Shown one piece after another: positions 7,933 to 16,378 of a stretch of 64,000 nt of DNA. The translations under genes were made by a program, and so were the position numbers. The stretch is from Pseudomonas fluorescens (GTDB lineage: Bacteria; Pseudomonadota; Gammaproteobacteria; Pseudomonadales; Pseudomonadaceae), in NCBI RefSeq assembly GCF_040448305.1, contig NZ_CP148752.1, forward strand, positions 5,247,501-5,311,500, read 5' to 3'. The notes beneath the pieces were generated by a model. The model was given only the letters and a program-made list of their open reading frames with translations, did no database searches and was not told the origin of the DNA. Position 1 is the stretch's first letter. Every line of letters begins with the position of its first letter.

Positions 7933-9830
7933 ACTTTCGCCGTCGCTGGGACATCAATACTCGCACCCAACTCATCAGCCTCGGCCCAGCTCTGTTGCTG
8001 ACGTTGTTGCTGATCAGCTTCTTCACGTTCGTGCGCATCCAGGATCTGCGTCAGGAAATCACCCACACCGGCCAGTTGATCGCCAATCAACTGGCCCCGG
8101 CCACCGAGTACGGCGTGATTTCGGGCAACATCGAAGTGCTCGAAACTTTGCTCAAGGCCACACTGGCCACGCCTAACGTGAGCTTTCTGGAAATCCAGGA
8201 CAGCGCCAGCCGGGTTCTGGTGTACGTCGAACAACCGAGCGAACACTACAATCGCGCGCAACAGCTCGAAGTGTTCCAGGCACCGATACGGCTCCAGCGC
8301 ATCGCGTTGCACAACGATTTTTTCCAGAGCAGCAAAACCGCCAGCGCGGCCCCCACCGAAGACTATCTCGGCCGGGTGATCGTCGGGCTGTCCAACGATG
8401 CCTTCAGCCGGCGCCAGCAGGAAATCGTACTCAAGGCCGCCATTCTGGCCCTGTTTGCCCTGCTGTTTACCTTCTTCCTGGCGCGGCGTCTGGCGGGCAG
8501 CCTGTCGCAACCGATCCGTGATATCGGCAATGCGGTCAAGGCGATCCAGGACGGCGACTACAAAACACCGCTGCCGATTGTCGACGACACCGAGCTGGGG
8601 GCGCTGTCGCAACACATCAACAACCTCGCCAGCGGTCTCGAGCAGGCCAGCCGCGAACAACATCAGGCCATGGCGCAGTTGATCCAGACCCGCGAAGAAG
8701 CGGAAAAGGCCAACAACGCCAAATCCGACTTCCTCGCCATGATGAGCCATGAACTGCGCACGCCAATGAATGGCGTACTGGGCATGCTGCAGTTGCTGGA
8801 AACCACCGACATGACCGAGGAACAGGTGGAATACGCGGCGCTGGCCTCGGAATCCACCGAGCACTTGCTCAAGGTCATCAACGACATCCTGGATTTCTCG
8901 CGGATCGAACGTTCGGAGCTGGAACTGGAGCACATTGCGTTCAACCTCGTCGAACTGATCGGCAGTTGCGCCCAGTCGTTCCAGCACAGCGCCGCGCAAC
9001 GCGGTCTCGACCTGCAACTGATGATCCCCGATGACATGCGCGGCTTGCAGGTCAAGGGCGACCCGACGCGGATCCGGCAGATACTGGTCAACCTGATCGG
9101 CAATGCGCTGAAATTCACCGAGCAGGGCCGCGTCACCATCGAGGCGCAGTGGCAGTCGCTGGACCACGAGTTGCTGTGGTTCACCTGCACCGTGCGCGAC
9201 AGCGGCATCGGTATCCCGGCGCAAAGCCTGGAATTGATGTTCAACGCTTTCCAGCAGGCCGACAGCTCCATTTCAAGGCGCTACGGCGGCACGGGGCTGG
9301 GCCTGCCGATTGCCCGTACCCTCGCCGAACGCATGGGGGGCACCTTGCGCGCGCAGAGTGAAGAAGGCCGCGGTTCGGTATTCACCCTGGAAATCCCCCT
9401 GGCACTGCACCAGCAGACGCAGCCACTGCTGCCCCCGCGCACGCAAACCGGCAACAGCGGCGGCGAAGGGTGCAATGTGCTATTGGTCGAAGACAACCTG
9501 GTCAACCAAACGGTCATCGAAGCCATGTTGCGCAGCCTGGGCTTCAAGGTCAGTGTCGCCGCCGACGGCGCTCAGGCGGTACGCAGTGCCGAGAGCCTGA
9601 TTTTCGAAGCGATCCTGATGGATTGCCGCTTGCCGATCATCGATGGTTATGAAGCCACCCGGCAGATCCGCAAGCTACCCGGTTGCACCGACCTGCCGAT
9701 TATCGCCCTGACCGCCAATGCCTTGCAGGGTGACCGCGAAGCCTGCTTGTCGGCGGGGATGAACGATTACCTGGCCAAGCCGTTCAAACGGACTGATCTG
9801 CAGCAAATTCTGCAGCGATGGGTGCAGTAG
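7929..9830 (+). CDS. Hybrid sensor histidine kinase with C-terminal receiver
   Basis: 633 residues. Membrane segments at about 15-37 and 167-185 bracket a roughly 130-residue periplasmic sensor region; then HAMP (about 186-238), HisKA with MMSHELRTPMNG (His274), HATPase with GGTGLGLPIART, and a receiver whose phospho-acceptor is about Asp565 (ILMDCRLP) and conserved Lys about 617 (AKPF). There is no HPt domain, so a separate phosphotransfer protein or response regulator elsewhere must receive the phosphate. The ATG overlaps the binding-protein stop (ATGA). The architecture is BarA/TorS-like, and the operon suggests sensing of whatever the TonB receptor imports. Confidence 0.92.
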   Translation: MNFRRRWDINTRTQLISLGPALLLTLLLISFFTFVRIQDLRQEITHTGQLIANQLAPATEYGVISGNIEVLETLLKATLATPNVSFLEIQDSASRVLVYVEQPSEHYNRAQQLEVFQAPIRLQRIALHNDFFQSSKTASAAPTEDYLGRVIVGLSNDAFSRRQQEIVLKAAILALFALLFTFFLARRLAGSLSQPIRDIGNAVKAIQDGDYKTPLPIVDDTELGALSQHINNLASGLEQASREQHQAMAQLIQTREEAEKANNAKSDFLAMMSHELRTPMNGVLGMLQLLETTDMTEEQVEYAALASESTEHLLKVINDILDFSRIERSELELEHIAFNLVELIGSCAQSFQHSAAQRGLDLQLMIPDDMRGLQVKGDPTRIRQILVNLIGNALKFTEQGRVTIEAQWQSLDHELLWFTCTVRDSGIGIPAQSLELMFNAFQQADSSISRRYGGTGLGLPIARTLAERMGGTLRAQSEEGRGSVFTLEIPLALHQQTQPLLPPRTQTGNSGGEGCNVLLVEDNLVNQTVIEAMLRSLGFKVSVAADGAQAVRSAESLIFEAILMDCRLPIIDGYEATRQIRKLPGCTDLPIIALTANALQGDREACLSAGMNDYLAKPFKRTDLQQILQRWVQ

Positions 9831-9885
9831 TACAGGCCTTTCGAGCATCTGCGACTGGCGTGAAAGGCGAAAGTGCGGCAGTCTT

Positions 9886-9915
9886 AAGCCCCCGAACAGG
9901 CCCGAAAAGGGGCTT
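9886..9915. terminator. Possible terminator hairpin after the receptor-kinase operon
   Basis: AAGCCCC (9886-9892) and GGGGCTT (9909-9915) form a 7-bp GC-rich stem 55 bp past the kinase stop. There is no proper T-run after it, so termination is only plausible. Confidence 0.4.
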
Positions 9916-9928
9916 GAATAATAATTTC

Positions 9929-9946
9929 AGTGCACAAGTGTACATT
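9929..9946. promoter_or_regulatory. Candidate operator upstream of fabA (DesT-like)
   Basis: The core TGCACA-AG-TGTACA (9931-9944) is an inverted repeat of the form TGnACA-N2-TGTnCA, 130 bp upstream of fabA. P. aeruginosa fabAB is repressed by the TetR-family regulator DesT at a site of the form AGTGnAC..TGT; this site resembles it from memory but the match is partial. Confidence 0.4.
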
Positions 9947-10077
9947 CATGTCCTTGGTGCTGTGACTTTCACCACAACGCAATAGTCTATGAGTAGGCTG
10001 CCGGTTCGAGGCATGAACGCTTCGATCGGCCGGGAAGATTTGCCCCACCTGCCGCATGGGACTATTGAGGAGCTCGC

Positions 10078-10593
10078 ATGACCAAACAAAACGCCTTTAC
10101 CCGGGAAGACCTGCTGCGCTGCAGTCGCGGTGAGCTGTTCGGCCCTGGTAACGCGCAACTGCCCGCCCCGAACATGCTGATGGTTGATCGCATCACCCTG
10201 ATCAGCGAAGAAGGTGGCAAGTACGGCAAAGGTGAATTGGTCGCCGAGCTGGATATCAATCCGGACCTGTGGTTCTTCGCCTGCCACTTCGAAGGCGATC
10301 CGGTGATGCCGGGCTGCCTGGGCCTCGACGCCATGTGGCAACTGGTCGGCTTCTTCCTGGGCTGGCAAGGCCTGCCGGGCCGTGGCCGTGCGCTGGGTTC
10401 GGGCGAAGTGAAATTCTTCGGCCAGGTCCTGCCGACCGCCAAGAAAGTCACCTATAACATTCATATCAAGCGCGTCCTCAAGGGCAAGCTGAACCTGGCC
10501 ATTGCCGACGGTTCGGTGACTGTCGACGGTCGCGAAATCTACACCGCCGAAGGCCTCCGGGTCGGCGTGTTCACCTCCACTGACAACTTCTAA
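10078..10593 (+). CDS. fabA: 3-hydroxydecanoyl-ACP dehydratase/isomerase
   Basis: 171 residues, the exact FabA size. The hotdog active-site segment FACHFEGDPVMPGCLGLDAMWQL contains the catalytic His (about 70) and Asp (about 84). FabA dehydrates 3-hydroxydecanoyl-ACP and isomerises trans-2- to cis-3-decenoyl-ACP, the branch point for anaerobic unsaturated fatty acids. GAGGAGCTCGC provides a strong ribosome site. fabB follows after 11 bp, the standard pseudomonad fabAB operon. Confidence 0.98.
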   Translation: MTKQNAFTREDLLRCSRGELFGPGNAQLPAPNMLMVDRITLISEEGGKYGKGELVAELDINPDLWFFACHFEGDPVMPGCLGLDAMWQLVGFFLGWQGLPGRGRALGSGEVKFFGQVLPTAKKVTYNIHIKRVLKGKLNLAIADGSVTVDGREIYTAEGLRVGVFTSTDNF

Positions 10594-10604
10594 GGGTTAT
10601 CCGC

Positions 10605-11825
10605 ATGCGCCGCGTCGTTATCACTGGTCTGGGCATCGTTTCTTGCCTGGGCAATGACAAAGAGACCGTCTCCGCTAACCTGCGTGCAAGCCGCCCTGGC
10701 ATCCGGTTCAACCCGGAATATGCCGAAATGGGTCTGCGTAGCCAGGTTTCCGGCTCCATTGACCTCAACCTTGAAGAACTGATCGATCGCAAGATCTATC
10801 GCTTCGTCGGCCACGCGGCAGCTTATGCCTACCTGGCCATGAAAGACGCCATCACCGACTCCGGCCTGACCGAAGAGCAGGTGTCCAACCCGCGTACCGG
10901 CCTGATCGCCGGTTCCGGTGGCGCATCGACCCTGAACCAGATGGAAGCGCTGGACATCCTGCGCGAGAAAGGCGTCAAGCGCGTCGGCCCATACCGCGTA
11001 ACGCGGACCATGAGCAGCACCGTTTCCGCTTGCCTGGCCACTCCGTTCAAGATCAAGGGCCTGAACTACTCCATCGCTTCTGCCTGCGCCACCAGTGCTC
11101 ACTGCATCGGTACCGCCATGGAACAGATCCAGATGGGCAAGCAGGACATCGTCTTCGCCGGCGGCGGTGAAGAAGAGCACTGGAGCCAGTCGTTCCTGTT
11201 CGACGCCATGGGCGCCCTGTCCAGCAAGCGCAACGACACCCCGGAAAAGGCCTCCCGTGCCTACGACGCCGACCGTGACGGTTTCGTCATCGCTGGCGGT
11301 GGCGGCATGGTCGTGGTTGAAGAGCTGGAACACGCTCTGGCCCGCGGCGCGAAGATCTACGCGGAAATCGTCGGCTACGGCGCGACCTCCGACGGCTACG
11401 ACATGGTTGCCCCGAGCGGCGAAGGCGCGATCCGCTGCATGCAGCAAGCGTTGTCCACCGTCGACACCCCGATCGACTACCTGAACACCCACGGCACCTC
11501 GACTCCGGTCGGCGACGTCGCGGAAATGAAAGGTGTGCGTGAAGTGTTCGGCGACAAGGCTCCGGCCATCAGCTCCACCAAGAGCCTGTCGGGTCACTCC
11601 CTGGGCGCCGCCGGCGTTCACGAAGCGATCTACTGCATGCTGATGATGGAAGGCAACTTCATTGCCGGCTCCGCCAACATCGACGAGCTGGACCCTGAAG
11701 TGGCCGACCTGCCGGTGCTGACCAAGACCCGCGAAAACGCCACCATCAACACCGTGATGAGCAACAGCTTCGGTTTCGGTGGCACCAACGCCACCCTGGT
11801 ACTGAAGCGCTGGCAGGGTAAGTAA
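10605..11825 (+). CDS. fabB: 3-oxoacyl-ACP synthase I
   Basis: 406 residues. The condensing-enzyme Cys lies in SIASACATSAHCIG near residue 163, with the two catalytic histidines in NTHGTSTPVGD (about 298) and SLSGHSLGAAG (about 333), the Cys-His-His triad of the KAS I/II family. It elongates the cis-3-decenoyl-ACP made by FabA. GGGTTATCCGC precedes the ATG, and a strong terminator follows the stop, closing the fabAB operon. Confidence 0.98.
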   Translation: MRRVVITGLGIVSCLGNDKETVSANLRASRPGIRFNPEYAEMGLRSQVSGSIDLNLEELIDRKIYRFVGHAAAYAYLAMKDAITDSGLTEEQVSNPRTGLIAGSGGASTLNQMEALDILREKGVKRVGPYRVTRTMSSTVSACLATPFKIKGLNYSIASACATSAHCIGTAMEQIQMGKQDIVFAGGGEEEHWSQSFLFDAMGALSSKRNDTPEKASRAYDADRDGFVIAGGGGMVVVEELEHALARGAKIYAEIVGYGATSDGYDMVAPSGEGAIRCMQQALSTVDTPIDYLNTHGTSTPVGDVAEMKGVREVFGDKAPAISSTKSLSGHSLGAAGVHEAIYCMLMMEGNFIAGSANIDELDPEVADLPVLTKTRENATINTVMSNSFGFGGTNATLVLKRWQGK

Positions 11826-11850
11826 TACCCCGCCATAACGCCGCACAAGA

Positions 11851-11881
11851 AAACGCCCCGACTGGTTCGGGGCGTTTTTTT
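11851..11881 (+). terminator. Rho-independent terminator of fabAB
   Basis: CGCCCCG (11854-11860) pairs with CGGGGCG (11868-11874), followed by seven T residues. Confidence 0.92.
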
Positions 11882-11916
11882 GCCTTGAGAAAAACTCAAG
11901 ACATACACAAATCCTC

Positions 11917-12006
11917 TGTAGGAGTGAGCCTGCTCGCGATAGAGGTATTCCAGTCGACATCACTGGTACCTGACCCACCGCTATCGCGAGCAGGCTCACT
12001 CCTACA
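11917..12006. repeat. Paired inverted REP elements (TGTAGGAGTGAGC variant)
   Basis: Forward copy tgtaggagtgagcctgctcg and inverted copy ending gctcactcctaca, with about 40 bases between. The G-to-A type change in one arm is matched in the other (gagtgagc / gctcactc), so the stem is preserved. Confidence 0.9.
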
Positions 12007-12137
12007 AGGGTCTGCGGTGCGTTCTGAAGATGAAGCTTTTGTCATGAAACTTAATGTCCTGCGACCGAATGTCGCGGATTCCGTGGGCTGCAGCACTGTT
12101 GCCGTTTTTGTAAAAAATCCTTACCAAACTCAGTCGT

Positions 12138-12166
12138 TTACTTAGCAAACTACCAAACTCTATAAA
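12138..12166 (+). promoter_or_regulatory. Possible sigma-70 promoter of the small protein gene
   Basis: TATAAA at 12161-12166 with a weak -35 (TTACTT, 12138-12143) at 17-bp spacing, about 50 bp before the ATG of the 62-residue protein. The surrounding 100 bp is notably AT-rich for this genome. Confidence 0.35.
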
Positions 12167-12215
12167 AGAGTCCTGCACATGCCTTGCTGCAGATAACAGA
12201 GATTGGAGCTAGCAG

Positions 12216-12404
12216 ATGACTGTAAAAGTAACTGAACGCGACGATTCACATAAATCCCACGAAGGTGTAGCCGCTGGCATCCGGATCTGGGATGTCCATC
12301 AACAAGACCTGTTGGTGGGGATGTTCCACTCCGAAAGCGATGCGCAGAACTACAAGGCCGAACTGGAAACTCTTGAGCAACGGCGCGAGCCACGCTCAGC
12401 GTAA
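12216..12404 (+). CDS. Small acidic protein of unknown function (62 aa)
   Basis: Starts at an ATG with TTGGAGC 8 bases upstream and ends before a strong terminator, so it is a real expressed unit despite its size. The protein has a charged N terminus (VTERDDSHKSHEG), a hydrophobic middle (AGIRIWDVHQQDLLVGMFHS) and an amphipathic charged C-terminal helix (SDAQNYKAELETLEQRREP). There is no signal peptide, membrane segment or known motif. It has its own AT-rich promoter region. I do not recognise the family; similar short proteins are found in other pseudomonads but I cannot give a role. Confidence 0.72.
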   Translation: MTVKVTERDDSHKSHEGVAAGIRIWDVHQQDLLVGMFHSESDAQNYKAELETLEQRREPRSA

Positions 12405-12419
12405 TCACAGCATTGAGAA

Positions 12420-12450
12420 CGACAAACCCCGCCATGAGCGGGGTTTGTCG
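12420..12450. terminator. Bidirectional terminator hairpin
   Basis: CGACAAACCCCGC / GCGGGGTTTGTCG form a long perfect stem with a tight CATGA loop between the convergent small-protein gene and the DUF2058 gene. Confidence 0.85.
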
Positions 12451-12470
12451 TGTTTGCAGTCTTTAACGGC

Positions 12471-13013
12471 TTACCACATCAGATCATCAGGGATCTGATA
12501 CGCCGCGTACGGATCGTCCTCGGCAGCGACCTCTTCGGTCTGCACATTCAATTGCACGATGCGCTGCGGGTCGCGCTCCTGAATCTTCAGCGCCGCCTCG
12601 CGCGGAATCACTTCGTAGCCACCAGCGTGATGCACGATGGCCAGCGAACCGCTGCTGAGCTTGTTGCGCATCAGGGTGTTGACTGAGATGCGCTTGACCT
12701 TCTTGTCGTCGACGAAGTTGTAGTAATCCTCGGTCGTCAGTTTCGGCAGGCGCGAGACTTCGATCAATTGCTTGACCTGCGCGGCACGGGCCTTGGCCTC
12801 AGCCTTTTCCTGCTGCTGGCGGTTGAGTTCCTGGTCACGCTTGACCTTCTCGGCCATGGCTTCCTGCGCCGCGCGCTGCTGGGAGTCATCCAGCTCGATC
12901 TGGCCTTTGTGGGCCAGGCGCTGCTGTTTCTGCTTGTCTTTGCTGACCTGCTTGGCCTGCTTCTGGTTGACCAGCCCTGCTTTGAGCAACTGGTCGCGAA
13001 GGGAAATGCTCAT
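12471..13013 (-). CDS. DUF2058 family protein (YaiL-like)
   Basis: 180 residues. The N terminus SLRDQLLKAGLVNQKQAKQ is the family signature, followed by a long Lys/Gln/Glu-rich helical segment (about 20-85) predicted to be coiled, and a compact C-terminal domain (YYNFVDDKKVKRISVN..HHAGGYEVIPREAALKI). DUF2058 members (E. coli YaiL) are nucleoprotein- or polysome-associated proteins of uncertain function. It is 28 bp downstream of mazG in the same direction and probably shares its transcript. Confidence 0.85.
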   Translation of the reverse strand: MSISLRDQLLKAGLVNQKQAKQVSKDKQKQQRLAHKGQIELDDSQQRAAQEAMAEKVKRDQELNRQQQEKAEAKARAAQVKQLIEVSRLPKLTTEDYYNFVDDKKVKRISVNTLMRNKLSSGSLAIVHHAGGYEVIPREAALKIQERDPQRIVQLNVQTEEVAAEDDPYAAYQIPDDLMW

Positions 13014-13041
13014 GGTGCTTATTACTCACTTAGGCCACTGC

Positions 13042-13875
13042 TCAACCGCAGCTGGGCAAATTCTTTTCCTGACGTTTGGCTTCGCCCCACAAGGCGTCCA
13101 ACTCTTCGAGGGTGCAATCTTCCATGGGACGGCGGGTGTCGCGCAATGCCTGTTCGATAAAACGAAAGCGTCTTTCAAACTTGCCGTTGGCGCCACGCAG
13201 TGCGGTTTCCGGATCAACCTTGAGATGCCGCGCCAGATTGACCACGGAAAACAGCAGGTCACCGATCTCGTCGGCCACGGCCTCGGGATCATTTTCCGAC
13301 ATGGCTTCGAGGACTTCATCGAGCTCTTCACGCACTTTGTCGAGCACCGGCAAGGCGTCCGGCCAGTCGAAACCGACCTGTCCTGCGCGCTTTTGCAATT
13401 TTGCCGAGCGTGACAACGCCGGTAATGCAGCAGGGACGTCATCAAGCAACGACAGCTGTTCGGGGGCTGAAGATTTCTCCGCGCGCTCCTCGGCCTTGAT
13501 CTCTTCCCAACGCTGCTTGACCTGCTCTTCACTCAGGCGTGGGACATCCAGCGGTGCATAGAGATCGCCCGTAGGGAACACGTGGGGATGACGACGGATC
13601 AGCTTGCGGGTGATGCTGTCGACCACGCCATCAAACTCGAAGCGCCCTTCTTCCCGGGCCAACTGGCTGTAATAAACCACCTGGAACAACAAATCGCCGA
13701 GTTCACCCTGCAGATGATCGAAGTCCCCTCGCTCGATGGCATCGGCGACTTCGTAGGCTTCTTCAAGGGTGTGCGGGACGATAGTGGCGTAGGTTTGCTT
13801 GATGTCCCACGGGCAGCCGTACTGCGGGTCGCGCAGGCGGTTCATCAGGTGCAATAAATCTTCAAGTGAATACAT
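13042..13875 (-). CDS. mazG: Nucleoside triphosphate pyrophosphohydrolase MazG
   Basis: 277 residues with the two tandem MazG domains of the E. coli-type enzyme: the first at about 9-115 (CPWDIKQTYATIVPHTLEEAYEVADAI, then LQGELGDLLFQVVYYSQLA) and the second at about 165-260 (EELDEVLEA..EAVADEIGDLLFSVVNLARHL). The EExxE and ExxD pairs bind magnesium. It hydrolyses NTPs to NMPs and pyrophosphate and in E. coli lowers (p)ppGpp. Its position immediately downstream of relA fits this role; a REP doublet separates the two genes. Confidence 0.95.
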   Translation of the reverse strand: MYSLEDLLHLMNRLRDPQYGCPWDIKQTYATIVPHTLEEAYEVADAIERGDFDHLQGELGDLLFQVVYYSQLAREEGRFEFDGVVDSITRKLIRRHPHVFPTGDLYAPLDVPRLSEEQVKQRWEEIKAEERAEKSSAPEQLSLLDDVPAALPALSRSAKLQKRAGQVGFDWPDALPVLDKVREELDEVLEAMSENDPEAVADEIGDLLFSVVNLARHLKVDPETALRGANGKFERRFRFIEQALRDTRRPMEDCTLEELDALWGEAKRQEKNLPSCG

Positions 13876-13896
13876 TTATCAAACTCTGCGAGAACC

Positions 13897-13985
13897 TGTG
13901 GGAGCGAGCTTGCTCGCGATAGCGTCGTCACATTCAGCATCAATGTGTCCTTCAGGCCGCCATCGCGAGCAAGCTCGCTCCCACA
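13897..13985. repeat. Paired inverted REP elements between relA and mazG
   Basis: tgtgggagcgagcttgctcg and its inverted copy flank about 40 bp. The doublet sits inside a likely relA-mazG operon and may attenuate read-through or stabilise upstream mRNA. Confidence 0.9.
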
Positions 13986-14012
13986 GTAGATCGGTGCCAG
14001 ACATGAACACCA

Positions 14013-16256
14013 TCAAGGCGTACGGTTACGCCGGGTTTCGATGATGTTCGGCAACTGGGAAATCCGCCCCAGCAACCGCCCCAATGCATCCAGCCCCGGA
14101 ATCTCGATGGTCAGGGACATCAACGCGGTGTTGTCCTCTTTGTTCGAGCGGGTGTTGACCGCCAGCACGTTGATCCGCTCGTTGAGCAGCACCTGCGAGA
14201 CGTCACGCAGCAACCCGGAACGGTCGTAGGCGCGGATGACGATGTCCACCGGATAGGTGAGCACCGGCACTGGGCCCCAGCTGACCTGGATGATTCGCTC
14301 TGGCTCGCGCCCGGCCAGTTGCAACACCGAGGCGCAGTCCTGGCGGTGAATGCTCACGCCGCGCCCCACGGTGATGTAACCGACGATTGCATCGCCCGGC
14401 AACGGCTGGCAGCAGCCGGCCATTTGGGTCATCAGGTTGCCGACGCCCTGGATCTGAATATCGCCGCGCTTGCCCGGCTTGTAGCCGGTGGCCTTGCGTG
14501 GAATCAGTTCAAGCTGTTCGTTGCCACGCTCCGGTTCGACCAGTTGCTGCGCCAGGTTGACCAGTTGCGCCAGGCGCAGATCCCCGGCACCGAGGGCGGC
14601 GAACAGGTCTTCGGCGGTTTTCATGTTGGCCTTATCGGCCAGCTTGTCGAAATCCACCGCCGGCAGACCGAGGCGATTGAGCTCGCGCTCAAGCAGGGTT
14701 TTACCGGCCGCGACGTTCTGGTCGCGAGCCTGCAACTTGAACCAGTGAACGATCTTCGCCCGTGCCCGCGACGTGGTGACGTAACCCAGGTTCGGATTCA
14801 GCCAGTCGCGGCTCGGGGTGCCGTGCTTGCTGGTGATGATCTCGACCTGTTCACCGGTTTGCAGGCTGTAGTTGAGCGGCACGATGCGCCCGTTGATCTT
14901 GGCGCCGCGGCAATTGTGGCCGATTTCGGTGTGGACGCGGTAGGCGAAGTCCAGCGGCGTCGCGCCCTTCGGCAAGTCGATTGCGTGACCGTCCGGGGTG
15001 AAGATGTACACCCGGTCCGGTTCGATATCAACCCGCAGCTGTTCCGCTAGGCCACCGATATCACCCAGCTCTTCATGCCACTCGAGCACCTGACGCAGCC
15101 AGGAGATTTTCTCTTCGTAGTGATTGGAGCCGGATTTAACGTCGGTGCCTTTGTACTTCCAGTGCGCGCAAACCCCCAACTCAGCCTCTTCGTGCATGGC
15201 GTGGGTGCGGATCTGCACTTCAAGCACCTTGCCCTCAGGCCCGATCACCGCGGTGTGCAGCGAGCGGTAGCCGTTTTCTTTCGGGTTAGCGATGTAGTCG
15301 TCGAACTCTTTCGGGATGTGCCGCCACAGGGTGTGGACGATGCCGAGTGCGGTGTAGCAATCGCGCATTTCCGGCACCAGCACGCGCACGGCACGCACGT
15401 CGTAGATCTGGCTGAACTCCAGACCCTTGCGCTGCATTTTGCGCCAGATCGAATAGATGTGTTTGGCCCGGCCGCTGATGTCGGCATCGACGCCGGTGGC
15501 CTGCAATTCGTTTTTCAGCTGGCTCATCACGTCGCTGATGAAACGCTCGCGATCCAGTCGCCGCTCATGGAGCAACTTGGCGATCTGCTTGTACTGGTCC
15601 GGCTCCAGGTAACGGAAGGACAAGTCTTCCAGTTCCCACTTGATGTGACCGATACCCAGGCGATGGGCCAGCGGGGCGTAGATGTCGAAGACTTCCCGGG
15701 CCACGCGGTTGCGCTTTTCGTCGTCGGCGGTTTTCACCGCACGGATCGCGCACGTACGTTCGGCCAGTTTGATCAGGGCGACGCGAACGTCGTCGACCAT
15801 GGCCACCAGCATCTTGCGCAGGTTTTCCACCTGGCCCTGGGTGCCCAGCACCAGGGATTTGCGCGGGCTCAGGCTGTCGCTGATCGCGGCCATGCGCTGC
15901 ACGCCGTCGATGAGCTTGGACACCACCGGACCGAAGCGCTGGCTGACGGCCGGCAACTTGATCTGATTTTCGCGCACGCCTCGATACAGGATCGCGGCGA
16001 CCAAAGAGTCCTGGTCGAGTTTGAGGTCGGCGAGGATCTCGGCGATCTCAAGCCCGGTACGGAAAGTCGAGTTACCTTCCGACCACAGATTCTGTGCCGC
16101 ATTGGCTTGTTGTTCGGCCTCGCGAGCGTACTCGCAGGCCTCTTTCAAGGCTTCGCGATCCAGTGCCAGATCGACACTGACCGCATGATCGAGCCAAGCC
16201 TCGAGATTGATACTGCCGTCGGTGTTGATCGGCTGGTGTGCTCTCACCTGTACCAT
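14013..16256 (-). CDS. relA: GTP pyrophosphokinase RelA
   Basis: 747 residues, the RelA length. An inactive HD-like N-terminal domain (the SpoT HD pair is replaced here by ILYRGVRE), a synthetase domain at about 230-380 (EFSQIYDVRAVRVLV, PKENGYRSLHTAVIGPEG), a TGS domain (about 410-470, VYIFTPDGHAIDLPKGATPLDFAY), a zinc-finger/helical region with MAGCCQPLPGDAIVGY and a C-terminal ACT domain. It makes (p)ppGpp on ribosomes with uncharged tRNA. AAGG and an ATG at 16256 define the start. rlmD lies 122 bp upstream in the same direction. Confidence 0.97.
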   Translation of the reverse strand: MVQVRAHQPINTDGSINLEAWLDHAVSVDLALDREALKEACEYAREAEQQANAAQNLWSEGNSTFRTGLEIAEILADLKLDQDSLVAAILYRGVRENQIKLPAVSQRFGPVVSKLIDGVQRMAAISDSLSPRKSLVLGTQGQVENLRKMLVAMVDDVRVALIKLAERTCAIRAVKTADDEKRNRVAREVFDIYAPLAHRLGIGHIKWELEDLSFRYLEPDQYKQIAKLLHERRLDRERFISDVMSQLKNELQATGVDADISGRAKHIYSIWRKMQRKGLEFSQIYDVRAVRVLVPEMRDCYTALGIVHTLWRHIPKEFDDYIANPKENGYRSLHTAVIGPEGKVLEVQIRTHAMHEEAELGVCAHWKYKGTDVKSGSNHYEEKISWLRQVLEWHEELGDIGGLAEQLRVDIEPDRVYIFTPDGHAIDLPKGATPLDFAYRVHTEIGHNCRGAKINGRIVPLNYSLQTGEQVEIITSKHGTPSRDWLNPNLGYVTTSRARAKIVHWFKLQARDQNVAAGKTLLERELNRLGLPAVDFDKLADKANMKTAEDLFAALGAGDLRLAQLVNLAQQLVEPERGNEQLELIPRKATGYKPGKRGDIQIQGVGNLMTQMAGCCQPLPGDAIVGYITVGRGVSIHRQDCASVLQLAGREPERIIQVSWGPVPVLTYPVDIVIRAYDRSGLLRDVSQVLLNERINVLAVNTRSNKEDNTALMSLTIEIPGLDALGRLLGRISQLPNIIETRRNRTP

Positions 16257-16378
16257 CTTGCTTACCTTCCCTACGACGCAGATTCAATGCGTCAAATCGC
16301 TGACCTTCGTTACCCGTGCGCCCACGTCGGGCTGGGTGCGCGGCTGCACGGGCGGGCCAGTCGGACCAGACGAGCATC

